Origin: WJMT01 sp964624145
GTDB lineage: Bacteria; Acidobacteriota; Aminicenantia; Aminicenantales; Aminicenantaceae
Assembly: GCA_964624145.1 (NCBI GenBank)
Contig: CAZUXT010000003.1
Span: 62,001 to 126,000, forward strand
Reading direction: 5' to 3'
Length of the DNA stretch: 64,000 nucleotides
In this document: piece after piece, positions 51,649-61,687 of the stretch
Numbering within the stretch: position 1 is the first letter of the stretch
How the letters are laid out: each line of letters opens with the position of its first letter
Program-made: the position numbers and the translations under genes
The notes under the pieces: model-generated
Database searches by the model: none
The model's input: the letters and a program-made list of their open reading frames with translations, nothing else
Told to the model about the DNA's origin: nothing

Positions 51649-52398
51649 TTACCTGTCATACCTGTAATAAGATTGAGGTGTCTTGGTCACAATATAATCG
51701 ACAGCAGCCTGGATGCACGCCCTGATAGCTTTTTCAACCGGAGTTTTGCTGAATCCGCCCAAAGCAATAGGAAGAGAGCCCACTCTGGTCGCTCCTCCAA
51801 GACCAAAACTTTTCGCATCGCCTTCCACACTTGTGGCAGCCACAATTTGAGAAGTATTGGCATCGATAATGCGGATATCTATGGCGACATGACCCTTTTT
51901 CATTCCTCCGGCCAGACCAACACCCAGAACTCTGGTGGCGCCGCCAACTCCTGACTTGGATCCTTGAAATTCCGTGACAGCTGCGGTGATGATCAAATCA
52001 GCTCCGTATATCTCTCCGATTTTTGCCTGAGTCCCCTGCTTTATTCTTCCGGTAGCTCCCAGGTCCTGTTCCGCAATAACGGTATCCAGCTGCTCTCTCT
52101 CAAGCACAATATATCTGTTGGTATTGAAGAGAGCTGTGGTCAGCATATCTCTCATCCCATCTCCAATCTGAGCCCAATTCATTCCGAACATACCAAACCA
52201 TCCACCTGACCCGCCGCCTTTGGCTGTCTTGTCCGTGAACTCACCGACAGCAAGACGCGCTTTGGGACCATTGTAATCTTCAGCCTGGGCCTCGTCTATG
52301 GAGGGGCCTCCCGTGGTCGTCACTCTGGTTGTTGGTTCGCACGAACAAATCCAGAGGAGAACCATACAAATTCCAATCAATCCGATAAATCTTTTCAT
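51649..52398 (-). CDS. CsgG-family outer-membrane lipoprotein
   Basis: The 249-aa lipoprotein has a signal peptide with lipobox ICSC (Cys20). The mature part has RLAVGEFTDKTAKGGGSGGWFGMFG, TALFNTNRYIVLEREQLDTVIAEQDL and VAIDIRIIDANTSQIVAATSVEGDA, typical of CsgG/HfaB-type proteins. Curli CsgG is the secretion pore; relatives anchor other fibres or holdfast. No csgA/B/E/F neighbours are present, so the cargo is unknown. A GGAGG site and an upstream TATAAT are visible on the minus strand. Confidence 0.85.
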   Translation of the reverse strand: MKRFIGLIGICMVLLWICSCEPTTRVTTTGGPSIDEAQAEDYNGPKARLAVGEFTDKTAKGGGSGGWFGMFGMNWAQIGDGMRDMLTTALFNTNRYIVLEREQLDTVIAEQDLGATGRIKQGTQAKIGEIYGADLIITAAVTEFQGSKSGVGGATRVLGVGLAGGMKKGHVAIDIRIIDANTSQIVAATSVEGDAKSFGLGGATRVGSLPIALGGFSKTPVEKAIRACIQAAVDYIVTKTPQSYYRYDR

Positions 52399-52522
52399 CT
52401 TTCCTCCTATTTATTTAGATTATAAAAGCGATGCTAAGATATTGTCAATAAAATTTTAGCTTTCTTAATAATCGTCATCCCTTAAAGCATTAAGGATTTT
52501 AGTAACTCGCCAGGCATTCTGT

Positions 52523-52528
52523 TATAAT
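52523..52528 (+). promoter_or_regulatory. uvrB: TATAAT box very close to the uvrB start
   Basis: TATAAT at 52523-52528 ends 7 nt before the uvrB ATG at 52536. Transcription would begin at or near the start codon, implying a leaderless or near-leaderless mRNA. No ribosome site is visible and the -35 is poor. Confidence 0.35.
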
Positions 52529-52535
52529 TCACATT

Positions 52536-54527
52536 ATGAAACGCTTCAACTTGAAATCAGAGTACTCGCCCAAGGGAGACCAGCCCAAAGCCATAGACCA
52601 TCTTTACCAGGGATTGAAAAAAACACCCTATCACCAGGTTCTTATGGGGGTCACAGGATCAGGAAAAACATTTACCATCGCTAATGTAATAGAAAAAGCG
52701 GGAAAGCCGGTGCTTGTTATCTCTCACAACAAAACCCTGGCTGCGCAGTTATACCAGGAATTTAAAAATTTCTTTCCTGAAAATGCAGTGGAATATTTTG
52801 TCAGTTACTATGACTACTACCAACCAGAAGCCTATATACCCAGTTCTCATATATATATATCCAAAGAATCTACGGTCAATGAAGAAATCGACCGGCTCCG
52901 AATGCATGCCACAAATTCTCTTTTCCAAAGAAAAGATGTCATTGTAGTGGCTTCTGTATCCTGTATCTATGGAATCGGATCACCCGAGACATACCACTCT
53001 ATGAGTTTCCCCCTGCAAACAGGGCAGGAGATCACAAGAAAGAAGCTGTTAACAAAACTCGTTGATATCCAGTATGAAAGAAATGAAAGTGAATTCAAAC
53101 GAGGTACATTCAGGGTAAGAGGTGATATTATCGATCTTTTTCCTTCTTATGAAGACTATGCCTACAGGATAAAGGTGAATGAACAGGAGATCAAAGAGCT
53201 TCTGTTGATTGACCCCATAAGGGGAACGACTTTTAATTCGTTTGAAAGGATTTTGATATACCCCAAATCCTTTTTTTCAACTCCCCAGAGCATCCTTGAA
53301 TACGCCATAAAAAAAATCGAAGAAGAAATGAAGGAACAGATCCGTTTTTTCAAAAAACAGGATAAGATTTTAGAAGCAAACAGGATAGAAGAAAGGACCC
53401 TCTTTGACCTGGAGATGCTTTCTGAACTGGGGTGGTGCCCGGGCATTGAAAATTACTCACTCTATCTCAGCCAAAGAAATCCGGGGGAACCTCCTTTTAC
53501 TCTCCTTGATTATTTTCCCTTTGATTTTATCACCATCATTGATGAATCGCATGTAACCATACCTCAGATAAGAGGAATGTATAATGGAGACAGATCCCGA
53601 AAACAGACTCTTATCGATCATGGATTCAGGCTTCCCTCCGCCCTTGACAACCGACCGCTGAACTTTGAGGAATTCGAGTCAAAAGTCTCACAGTGTATCT
53701 CTGTTTCTGCCACCCCCGGCGAATATGAGTCCCAAATAACCCGTCGTGTCTATACAGAACAGATCATCAGGCCTACAGGCTTGATTGACCCTGAAGTGGA
53801 AGTCCGGCCCGTTAAAGGTCAGATAGACGACCTCATGGGCGAAATAAAAGAAAGAGTCGTAAAAAACGAGCGGATCCTCATCACAACTTTGACCAAAAAA
53901 ATGGCTGAAGACCTCTCAAGATACTACTATGACCTGGGAATTAAAGTCCGCTATCTCCATTCTGATATAGACACTCTGGAAAGAGTAAAGATTCTTAGGG
54001 ACCTGAGAAGAGGCCAATTCGATGTTTTAGTCGGAATAAATCTTCTCAGAGAGGGTCTGGACCTACCTGAAGTCTCTTTGGTAGCCATTCTGGATGCAGA
54101 TAAGGAAGGCTTCCTGCGTTCCTCCACTTCCCTCATCCAGACTTTTGGCCGGGCAGCCAGAAATGTGTCGGGAAAGGTGATTCTCTATGCAGACTCCGTT
54201 ACTGACTCTATACGATACGCTGTCAATGAAACAAACAGAAGGCGCCGGATCCAAAAAAACTATAACGAAAAAAATAAAATTACTCCCAAATCCATAAAGA
54301 AAAACATCGACGATATACTGAACAGCGTCTATGAAAAAGACTACTTCCAGTATCCGGAAATTTCAGAAGAGAAGCTCCCATATATGTCTCCGGGTATCAT
54401 TGAAAAAAAGATAAAAGAGCTGGAAAATAAAATGAACCTAGCGGCTGAAAGACTCGAATTCGAGAAAGCAGCCCGATTTCGCGATGAATTATATGAAATT
54501 CAAAAATTCCAAGTAAAAAACACGTAA
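52536..54527 (+). CDS. uvrB: UvrABC excinuclease subunit B
   Basis: The 663-aa helicase-fold protein has Walker A GVTGSGKTF (residues about 39-47), the beta-hairpin YYDYYQPEAYIP (about 92-103), DESHVTIPQIRGMYNGD, LTKKMAEDLSRYY and GINLLREGLDLPEVSLVAILDADKEGFLRS in the second RecA fold, and a C-terminal UVR domain (KIKELENKMNLAAERLEFEKAARFRDELYEIQ) that contacts UvrC. Damage-verification step of nucleotide excision repair. 1-bp gap to uvrC. Confidence 0.97.
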   Translation: MKRFNLKSEYSPKGDQPKAIDHLYQGLKKTPYHQVLMGVTGSGKTFTIANVIEKAGKPVLVISHNKTLAAQLYQEFKNFFPENAVEYFVSYYDYYQPEAYIPSSHIYISKESTVNEEIDRLRMHATNSLFQRKDVIVVASVSCIYGIGSPETYHSMSFPLQTGQEITRKKLLTKLVDIQYERNESEFKRGTFRVRGDIIDLFPSYEDYAYRIKVNEQEIKELLLIDPIRGTTFNSFERILIYPKSFFSTPQSILEYAIKKIEEEMKEQIRFFKKQDKILEANRIEERTLFDLEMLSELGWCPGIENYSLYLSQRNPGEPPFTLLDYFPFDFITIIDESHVTIPQIRGMYNGDRSRKQTLIDHGFRLPSALDNRPLNFEEFESKVSQCISVSATPGEYESQITRRVYTEQIIRPTGLIDPEVEVRPVKGQIDDLMGEIKERVVKNERILITTLTKKMAEDLSRYYYDLGIKVRYLHSDIDTLERVKILRDLRRGQFDVLVGINLLREGLDLPEVSLVAILDADKEGFLRSSTSLIQTFGRAARNVSGKVILYADSVTDSIRYAVNETNRRRRIQKNYNEKNKITPKSIKKNIDDILNSVYEKDYFQYPEISEEKLPYMSPGIIEKKIKELENKMNLAAERLEFEKAARFRDELYEIQKFQVKNT

Positions 54528-54528
54528 T

Positions 54529-56316
54529 ATGAAAGATAAAAAAAGGCAAAAACTGATAAGAACAGCTCACAAGCTCCCTTCAAAACCGGGGATCTATCTT
54601 TTTAAGAACCAAACCGACAAAACCATATATATAGGGAAAGCCCGCTCTATCAAGGAACGTGTAAAATCTTATTTCTCTTCTCCATCCGATCCACGGATCC
54701 ATACTCTATTAAATGAAACACAAAACATCGACTTTATCGTCACTGATTCTGAACGGGAGGCTTTCATTCTTGAAAACAATTTCATCAGACAGTACCAGCC
54801 AAAGTATAATCTCAGACTAAAAGACGACAAAAGCTATCCTTACATAAAGGTCACGGTTCAGGATAAATATCCGGCCATCTATCTCTGCCGCAGAACAGAA
54901 TCGGACGATGCAAGATACTTCGGACCGTTCACTCCATCCTCAGTTGCCCGCAAGACAATAAACCTCATAAACAGACAATTCGGAATAAGAAGCTGTAAGG
55001 AAGATATTCTGGGAAGAAGAAAAAGACCCTGCTTGGAATACGATATAAACCAATGCTCTGCTCCCTGTGTTGGGATGATTAATGAATCTGACTACAAGGA
55101 CGATGTCAACAGTGCTCTGCTTTTTTTAGAAGGAAAAACCGAAAAACTCAAAAGTAAATTAAAAACAAGAATGACTGAAGCTTCCCAAAAGCGTGACTTT
55201 GAAAAGGCCAAACAATTAAGAGACCTCATACTTTCCTTGGATCAAATAAGAATCAAACCAAAAATAATTTCTGTCAAATCGGAAGATAAAGATACATTCG
55301 GTTTTTTTAGAAAGTTGGACACCGCAGCCCTTTATGTTTTTCTTATGCGAAAAGGGAAAGTCATTGAATCTTCAAGCTGGACTGTTAGTGCAAAAAAAAC
55401 AAACAATAAAAAAATCCTGCACCACCAGATAGTGGAATTTTATTCAAGCCAAGACGATATACCTGATAAAATCCTGGTTCCTTTTGAGCCGGCTAAAAAA
55501 GACCAGCTATTAAATAAACTCAGCCATACAGGGGAAAAAACCATAGTTTTGCAAGTCCCCCAAAGAGGAAACAACAAAAAAATCGTGGACCTGGCCGTTC
55601 GAAATGCTGAAATGAACCTTCTTAGAAAAACAATCAAACCGAATCCTTTAAAGGAACTGCAGCGGCTCTTCAATCTAAAGTCGCTCCCAAAAAATATAGA
55701 GGGAATTGATGTTTCAAATACCGGAGGAAAGGAATCCGTAGGATCTGTCGTCATATTCAAGAACGGGAAACCTTCCAAGAAAGACTATAGAAAGTTTAAA
55801 ATAAGGACAGTAACAGGTCCTGATGATATACACAGTATTCAGGAAATAGTCTTAAGAAGATATAAAAAATTGGCTGAATCCGAAATTCCTTTCCCTGAAC
55901 TCATTCTTATAGATGGCGGGAAAGGACAGCTCCATGCCGCTCAAAAGATACTCAAAGAAATCGACCTCCCTGGTCTCCCTGTTATCTCCATCGCAAAAAA
56001 ACAAGAAATTATATTCACAGATCCAATAAAAGAAGGAATAAAATTGGATAGGACGTCTTCTGCGTTAAAACTTCTTCAGCACATCCGTGACGAAGCTCAC
56101 CGTTTTGCCATCAGTTATCACCGGAAGAGGCGTGAGGATAAAAGCTTTGAATCTTTTCTTGACGGGATCCCGGGAATAGGGCCAAAACGCAAATCAATAC
56201 TCCTTGAGAAATATGGAAATATAAAAGATATCCTTCAAGCCCCAGTGAATGAAATAGCTAGGCTTATCGGGAGAAAAGCCGCCAGTAATCTTAAGTCATT
56301 CCTTCAAAAAAAATAA
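54529..56316 (+). CDS. uvrC: UvrABC excinuclease subunit C
   Basis: The 595-aa nuclease has an N-terminal GIY-YIG domain (KPGIYLFKNQTDKTIYIGKA, residues about 18-37) for the 3' incision, a Cys-rich CKEDILGRRKRPCLEYDINQCSAPCVG segment, a UVR contact motif (EASQKRDFEKAKQLRDLI), an RNase H-like endonuclease region (IEGIDVSNTGGKESVGSVVIFKNGKPSKKDYRKF; LILIDGGKGQLHAAQKIL) for the 5' incision, and C-terminal helix-hairpin-helix (GIPGIGPKRKSILLEKYG). Directly downstream of uvrB. Confidence 0.96.
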   Translation: MKDKKRQKLIRTAHKLPSKPGIYLFKNQTDKTIYIGKARSIKERVKSYFSSPSDPRIHTLLNETQNIDFIVTDSEREAFILENNFIRQYQPKYNLRLKDDKSYPYIKVTVQDKYPAIYLCRRTESDDARYFGPFTPSSVARKTINLINRQFGIRSCKEDILGRRKRPCLEYDINQCSAPCVGMINESDYKDDVNSALLFLEGKTEKLKSKLKTRMTEASQKRDFEKAKQLRDLILSLDQIRIKPKIISVKSEDKDTFGFFRKLDTAALYVFLMRKGKVIESSSWTVSAKKTNNKKILHHQIVEFYSSQDDIPDKILVPFEPAKKDQLLNKLSHTGEKTIVLQVPQRGNNKKIVDLAVRNAEMNLLRKTIKPNPLKELQRLFNLKSLPKNIEGIDVSNTGGKESVGSVVIFKNGKPSKKDYRKFKIRTVTGPDDIHSIQEIVLRRYKKLAESEIPFPELILIDGGKGQLHAAQKILKEIDLPGLPVISIAKKQEIIFTDPIKEGIKLDRTSSALKLLQHIRDEAHRFAISYHRKRREDKSFESFLDGIPGIGPKRKSILLEKYGNIKDILQAPVNEIARLIGRKAASNLKSFLQKK

Positions 56317-56331
56317 ATCCCAAAATTCAGG

Positions 56332-58011
56332 TTATTCTCTCTTTATAATCACTGCGGTCATATCATCCATTCTGTCTTCTCCGGATATGAATTCATTAAG
56401 CTGTTTCAATAATATGTCTATGATATCTGATGGTTCCTGTTTTCTATGGCTTTTGATAAAATCTCTCAATCCTTTTTCCCCAAACTCCTCATTTTTTTTA
56501 TTCCGGCTCTCAGTAATTCCATCCGTATAAAACACAATAACGTCTCCGGAAGCTAAGTGCCCTTTTCTTTTTTCATATGAGACAGAAGGAAACATCCCTA
56601 GGCTCAGGCCGCAGCTTTCCAGACAAGATATCCTGCCTTTTTTATCCGTAAGAAAAGGAGGATTATGCCCTGCATTGACATATATAAAATCTCCGCTTCT
56701 CTTATTCAGTTCAAAAAAGAAAAACGTGATGAATGAATTGATGGCCGAGCTTTTATTGACAAAATCATTCAACCGGCAAGCCATGTTCTCTACTGTTGAA
56801 TCTTTACTGACTTCTGAATAAAGGGAGGCTCTCAAAGAAGCCATTAATAATGAAGCCCCTACGCCTTTGCCTGAAACATCAGCAACGGCTATTCCAATAC
56901 GATCATCATCGATAAGAATGTAATCGTAATAATCTCCTCCTACCTGCTGGCAAGGAATGTTAATCCCTGAAACCTTGTATCCTTCTATTTCCGGATCTTT
57001 TTTGGGAAGAAAATCTCTTTGTATTTTAGCAGCCAGATCCAGTTCCTTTTCCATTTTCTCTTTTTCTATTGACTTGTCGATCAACCTTGAGTTCTCAATC
57101 TTCACAGCAGCCAAGTTAGATAACAGTGTCAGAAGTTTCAGGTCTTCTTCAGTGAACTGCTTGCTCAATGATATGCGGTCCGAATAGATGATTCCTATGA
57201 TTTCCTTGTTGTTCCACAAAGGGACGCACATTGCTGAACTTATGTTAAACCGGATAACACTTTCCTGGGCTTTAAACCTGGGATCCGCCTGAACGTCAGA
57301 AACTAAGATTGAAGAATGTTTGTTCACGGCCATATCAACAATACTCTGGCTGACATTTATCTTCTTATTCATCAGGCTGGTGTTGTTAACGCGTATGACT
57401 TTTGGAATAAACTGAACAGGATTTCCCTCCTTTATCATGAGAACCCCTCTGTCCATGGGCAGGTTCTCACATATGAGATCCATAATATGTTCCAACAATT
57501 CACTAAGAGGTTTGTGCAGTACGAGAGTCTTGCTGACTTCACTGATGACAGACAGAGATTTATGTTCCTGCTTGATCTTCTCAATATCAAAGGATTTCTC
57601 TGTGGCTTCTATGGTGGTGCTTACATCAGGTTTTCTCAATATGTCTTCAAGATGCATTATGGTATTGACATTTACAGAAGAAGAAGGGGAATCTGTAAAC
57701 TCAACATTGGTGGACAGTTTTTTATTAAAAACAATCCTCGTAGAACCAATAAGGATCTCATCACCTTCTTTGAGCCTGACTTCAGATATTATCTTCTCGC
57801 CGTTTAAAAAAGTTCCGTTTTTGCTGTCCTTATCCTTGAGTATAAAGTCTTTCCCAGCCTTTTCTATCCGGGCATGGGATCCTGAACAAAAGGGATCTGA
57901 AAGTGCTATATCGTTATCACTTGACCTCCCCATCGAGACTTTGTCTTTTGTAAAATCATAGGAAAAGGAATCTCTTGCCTTTGGATAAACAAATAACTGG
58001 ACTTCTTTCAT
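56332..58011 (-). CDS. FHA-GAF-PP2C (SpoIIE/RsbU-type) signalling phosphatase
   Basis: The 559-aa protein has an N-terminal FHA domain (KVSMGRSSDNDIALSDPFCSGSHARIEKAGKDF, residues about 24-90) that binds phospho-Thr peptides, a GAF domain (about 165-315, LCENLPMDRGVLMIKEG..., AMCVPLWNNKEIIGIIYSD), and a C-terminal serine phosphatase (about 340-557, GGDYYDYILIDDDRIGIAVADVSGKGVGASLLMA). The family dephosphorylates anti-anti-sigma or other regulatory proteins. TATAAT lies just upstream of its ATG on the minus strand. No obvious partner is adjacent. Confidence 0.92.
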   Translation of the reverse strand: MKEVQLFVYPKARDSFSYDFTKDKVSMGRSSDNDIALSDPFCSGSHARIEKAGKDFILKDKDSKNGTFLNGEKIISEVRLKEGDEILIGSTRIVFNKKLSTNVEFTDSPSSSVNVNTIMHLEDILRKPDVSTTIEATEKSFDIEKIKQEHKSLSVISEVSKTLVLHKPLSELLEHIMDLICENLPMDRGVLMIKEGNPVQFIPKVIRVNNTSLMNKKINVSQSIVDMAVNKHSSILVSDVQADPRFKAQESVIRFNISSAMCVPLWNNKEIIGIIYSDRISLSKQFTEEDLKLLTLLSNLAAVKIENSRLIDKSIEKEKMEKELDLAAKIQRDFLPKKDPEIEGYKVSGINIPCQQVGGDYYDYILIDDDRIGIAVADVSGKGVGASLLMASLRASLYSEVSKDSTVENMACRLNDFVNKSSAINSFITFFFFELNKRSGDFIYVNAGHNPPFLTDKKGRISCLESCGLSLGMFPSVSYEKRKGHLASGDVIVFYTDGITESRNKKNEEFGEKGLRDFIKSHRKQEPSDIIDILLKQLNEFISGEDRMDDMTAVIIKRE

Positions 58012-58104
58012 CGGCCCATTAAATTATAGCCCTATCCCGTCTTAAATTTCAAGAAGACACAAAAATATATTATAATCTATTTAACCTGGAAGCGAACTTT
58101 AGCT

Positions 58105-59331
58105 ATGTACGACCTTAAAAATGAAAATGATTTTACATTCATAAAAGACCAATTCCCTATTCTCAAAAATTGTGTTTACCTGATCAGTAACTCCCTGGGC
58201 GCTGTTCCCAAAAAAGTCAAAGCAGACCTGGAACACTATTATAATTTGTGGGCCAGCCAAGGAGTCAGTGCCTGGAAAAAAGAATGGTGGGATCTATCAA
58301 AAAAAATAAGCACAAAGATCCAGGAACTTTTAAAAGCAGAAAAAGACAGCATAACAATGACGCCCAATGCCTCCATCTCTCACTGGATGGCTCTGTCCAC
58401 CCAATTTGACAATAAGGACAATAAAAGGGACAGAATCATCATGACTGACCTGGATTTTCCTTCTTCAATATATGCTGTCTCAAAAATAGCTGAATTCATG
58501 GGATGGAAATTAGAGATAATAAAAAGCAAAAATCCCTCTTATTTGGAGACAAAAAATATCACAGATAGAATAGATGATACCACTTTATTTGTTGCCACTT
58601 CCCATGTGTGTTTCAAAAGCTCTCTTATTCAGGATATCCGATCAATAGTAAAAAAGGCCTCTCAGGTAGGCGCAAAGACGGTGATTGACGGATATCATGC
58701 CCCGGGGATCATCCCTGTTCATCTAAAAAACACAGGAATAGATTTTTATATCGGAGGCTGTCTCAAATGGCTTTGCGGCGGCCCTGGTAATGCTTTCTTA
58801 TATGTCAGACCGGAGTTGGCTCAAAAAATCAAACCAGCGCTCACCGGATGGATGGCTCATGAAAATCCTTTCAAATTTGATCTGGATCTAAAATACACCT
58901 CAGGACCTTACCGGTTTATGTCAGGAACTCCGCCCATTGCCTGTCTTTACACAGCTTCAGCCGGACTTGATATCATAAAAAGCATAGGAATAAAAAACAT
59001 CAGGGAAAAATCAACATCAATGACTCAATGGATCATAAATAAAGCCAAACAAAGAAATTTTTCAATCCATTCTCCCTTAAAAAAAGAGCTCAGAGGAGGA
59101 GCGGTTTCAATAAATCTCCCTTTTGCTTTTCAGGTCAAACAAGCCCTTGATCTTAAAAAAATACTTGTGGACTTTAGGAAAGGCTGTACAGACAAAGAAG
59201 ATGTTATCCGTATCGGCCCCCATTTTTATAATGAAAAGAGAGAAATTGACATCTTGTTTGAACAAATAGATGACATCTATTCTTCTGGAGACTACCAGAA
59301 ATTTTCAAAAAAAATAAACCATGTCACATAA
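58105..59331 (+). CDS. Kynureninase-like PLP enzyme (class V aminotransferase fold)
   Basis: The 408-aa fold-type I PLP enzyme has VIDGYHAPGIIPVHL (Asp195, His198), YIGGCLKWLCGGPGNAFLYV with Lys221 as PLP lysine, and GWMAHENPFKFDLDLKYTSGPYRFMSGTPPI, a phrase characteristic of kynureninase and related hydrolases. The N-terminal KNCVYLISNSLGAVP also fits. No other tryptophan-degradation genes are nearby, so a kynureninase function is possible but unproven; selenocysteine lyase/aminotransferase relatives are alternatives. Confidence 0.8.
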   Translation: MYDLKNENDFTFIKDQFPILKNCVYLISNSLGAVPKKVKADLEHYYNLWASQGVSAWKKEWWDLSKKISTKIQELLKAEKDSITMTPNASISHWMALSTQFDNKDNKRDRIIMTDLDFPSSIYAVSKIAEFMGWKLEIIKSKNPSYLETKNITDRIDDTTLFVATSHVCFKSSLIQDIRSIVKKASQVGAKTVIDGYHAPGIIPVHLKNTGIDFYIGGCLKWLCGGPGNAFLYVRPELAQKIKPALTGWMAHENPFKFDLDLKYTSGPYRFMSGTPPIACLYTASAGLDIIKSIGIKNIREKSTSMTQWIINKAKQRNFSIHSPLKKELRGGAVSINLPFAFQVKQALDLKKILVDFRKGCTDKEDVIRIGPHFYNEKREIDILFEQIDDIYSSGDYQKFSKKINHVT

Positions 59332-59382
59332 AGCTCTGTGACTGTTTACAAAATTTTTTTATTCTGATATCCCCTCTCACAT

Positions 59383-61326
59383 TCATATTCCTATGAATAT
59401 GAGCCTGGCAATAAAACTGATGAGCAGTGCTACTGAAGCGTTCAACAGAACGGACAGGAAAGCCCATTTTCTTCCTATTTCTTTCCATATTATGGCAACT
59501 GTAGACAGACACGGAATAAAAAAGCTGAGAAATACGGTGAAGACAATGATCTGCTGTTGAGATACGACGGTCAAAAGTTGGCTGTAACTGACTCCCAAAG
59601 CCTGAAGCATCATGATGAGAGAGAGCTCCTTCCTTAAAAAACCAAAAATTAACGTCACTCCTAATTCTTCGGGTAATCCGAGAACATGCTCAACAACCGG
59701 CGAAAGAGCGATATTGATGACTCTGTCTACATGAAAAAATTGAAGAAGGCCCAGCACAACACTTCCTGCGATCAAAATAGGCCATGCAAATTCAATAAAA
59801 GACTTCAATTGAAAATAGACTTTCTTGAGGACATTTGAAAGAGAAGGGACTTTTAAAGAAGGTATCTCAAGGATAAGACCCGGAGAATGTGTTTTAAAAA
59901 ACAGTGAGATCACCCTTCCTAAAACAGCTACGAGGAGCATATTAAATAAATAAAAACCCACAGCCCATAAAGGCCCTAAATAAAAAGCGACCAGTGCCAG
60001 GATAATAGTGGTTCTTGCAGAACAGGGAATAAAAGGAATCAACAACGTGGTGATGATTCTATCCCGCCTTGATTCAAGGATTCGGGTAGAGACGACTGCC
60101 GGGACATTGCATCCGAAACCAAGCATAAAAGGCGAAACGGATTTTCCATGAAGCCCTATCTTATGCATCAGTGTATCCATCAAGAATCCGACCCTTGATA
60201 AATATCCGATATCCTCAAGAAAGGACATCAACAGAAGCAAAGGAATGAAATAAGGAAGCACAATGGCTATTCCGCCCCCTATTCCCTGCATGAGACCATC
60301 TGTTAAATAAAACAAAATCCCTTTTCCCAAAAAGTCGGATAAAACGCCTCTTAATTCGGACAAAGGGGCTAAAAGCAGTTCTTCGATCGGGCTTGCCACA
60401 ATAAAAATGATCAGAAAAAAGCTGATAAACACGCCGAGCAAAATAAAATAACCCCAGAACGGATGCATGATGACATCATCAATTCTCTCTGCAAAGCTCG
60501 CCTTTTTTCTCCGGGTTACCTTACAGCAATCTTCAAATATTTTTAGGGAAAGGTGATGCCTTTCTGCAGCAATGACCTCATATGCCGGCGCATCATGATT
60601 CTTTTGAAGCTCATTCCTGGCTCTGTCTATGCTGTTTTTTAAAGGGAGGCTGATCTCCTCTATCATCCGGTTAAAAGACGGCCTGTCCAGCTCAATGGAT
60701 TTGATAGCAGTGAATCTTTTATTGGCTACGGATTTAAATTCATCCGGAATGAATTCCTCCACTTCCTTAATTTTATCTTCCACGTCCTTGGACCAGACCA
60801 GTCTCTTTGGTTTTAAACCTTTATCAAGACAAGATATGGCTCTATCTAACAGCTCTTTTACTCCCCTTCCATGAGAAGCTATAGTGGGGATAACAGGAAT
60901 TCCAAGTATTTTTTCCAACTTTTCAGGATGTATTTCTATCCCCTTTTTTTCCGCCATATCCATCATATTCAATGCCAGAACCATCGGATATTCAAGTTCC
61001 ATCAGTTCCTGTGTCATCTCAAGGCTTCTTCCGAGTATGGAAGCGTCCACAACATTAATTACCAGATCAGGCTTTTCAACGAAGAGATGTGTCAAAGCAA
61101 CCTTTTCTGCCTCATCCGCAGGATTAAGAGAATAAGTCCCGGGCAGATCTATGATATTGAACAACCTTCCCCCTACAGTGACTTTACTGTGCGTGTGTTT
61201 GACAGTCGTTCCCGGAAAATTCGATGTGACGGCTTTGAGTCCCGCGATAAAATTAAAGAGCGTGCTTTTCCCGCAGTTAGGCTGGCCAATGAAAACTATA
61301 TTAGGAATGTCCTCTTTTTTATTCAA
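59383..61326 (-). CDS. feoB: Ferrous iron transporter FeoB
   Basis: About 647 aa. The N-terminal GTPase has G1 GQPNCGKST, G3 DLPGTYSL and G4 NMMD; a helical GDI-like region follows (about 170-270). The membrane part has two Gate motifs (LPYFIPLLLLMSFLEDIGYLSRVGFLMDTLMHKIGLHG and related second half) with FGCNVPAVVSTRILESRRDR. Ferrous iron uptake energised by GTP. No ATG is available at the start: TTG codons at 61326, 61329 and 61353 are in frame. I chose 61326 (LNKKEDIPN) for minimal overlap with feoA; the start is uncertain. The N-terminal part overlaps the feoA end. Confidence 0.93.
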   Translation of the reverse strand: MNKKEDIPNIVFIGQPNCGKSTLFNFIAGLKAVTSNFPGTTVKHTHSKVTVGGRLFNIIDLPGTYSLNPADEAEKVALTHLFVEKPDLVINVVDASILGRSLEMTQELMELEYPMVLALNMMDMAEKKGIEIHPEKLEKILGIPVIPTIASHGRGVKELLDRAISCLDKGLKPKRLVWSKDVEDKIKEVEEFIPDEFKSVANKRFTAIKSIELDRPSFNRMIEEISLPLKNSIDRARNELQKNHDAPAYEVIAAERHHLSLKIFEDCCKVTRRKKASFAERIDDVIMHPFWGYFILLGVFISFFLIIFIVASPIEELLLAPLSELRGVLSDFLGKGILFYLTDGLMQGIGGGIAIVLPYFIPLLLLMSFLEDIGYLSRVGFLMDTLMHKIGLHGKSVSPFMLGFGCNVPAVVSTRILESRRDRIITTLLIPFIPCSARTTIILALVAFYLGPLWAVGFYLFNMLLVAVLGRVISLFFKTHSPGLILEIPSLKVPSLSNVLKKVYFQLKSFIEFAWPILIAGSVVLGLLQFFHVDRVINIALSPVVEHVLGLPEELGVTLIFGFLRKELSLIMMLQALGVSYSQLLTVVSQQQIIVFTVFLSFFIPCLSTVAIIWKEIGRKWAFLSVLLNASVALLISFIARLIFIGI

Positions 61327-61555
61327 CAATATCAACCATGATTTTGCTGGCAATTCCTCTCCCTATGGCTACAGAGGTTCCTGTCGTGTTGTTTCTAATA
61401 AGCACAGGTCCTCTGAACATACTGCGGGAATCCAACTCTACAATATCGTCCTTATGGATTCCCAGAGAGAAAAGCCTTCTTCGCACTTCAGCTCCCCCGG
61501 CAATATTGGTGATTCTCAGCTGTTTTCCCCGGGGCGAATTTATTAAACTCATCAT
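61319..61555 (-). CDS. feoA: Ferrous iron transport protein FeoA
   Basis: The 78-aa SH3-fold protein (LRITNIAGGAEVRRRLFSLGIHKDDIVELDSRSMFRGPVLIRNNTTGTSVAIGRGIASKIMVD) is a standard FeoA. It regulates FeoB activity by docking to it. Its 3' end overlaps the feoB reading frame. No Fur-type operator is obvious upstream. Confidence 0.92.
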   Translation of the reverse strand: MMSLINSPRGKQLRITNIAGGAEVRRRLFSLGIHKDDIVELDSRSMFRGPVLIRNNTTGTSVAIGRGIASKIMVDIVE

Positions 61556-61649
61556 TTGATTTATCCGTATTCTAAAAAGTTAACTAGTGATAATAAAAGA
61601 AGCAGGAAAAAAATTCAAGAGGTAAATTAATAACCTACGACAACTTTAA

Positions 61650-61678
61650 TTGACAACCAAGCCCTATATCTGTTAAAA
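61650..61678 (+). promoter_or_regulatory. secA: Sigma70-type promoter of secA
   Basis: TTGACA (61650-61655), a 17-bp spacer and TTAAAA (61673-61678) lie 10 nt before the secA ATG at 61688. This would give a very short leader. No ribosome site is visible. Confidence 0.45.
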
Positions 61679-61687
61679 ATTATTCAA

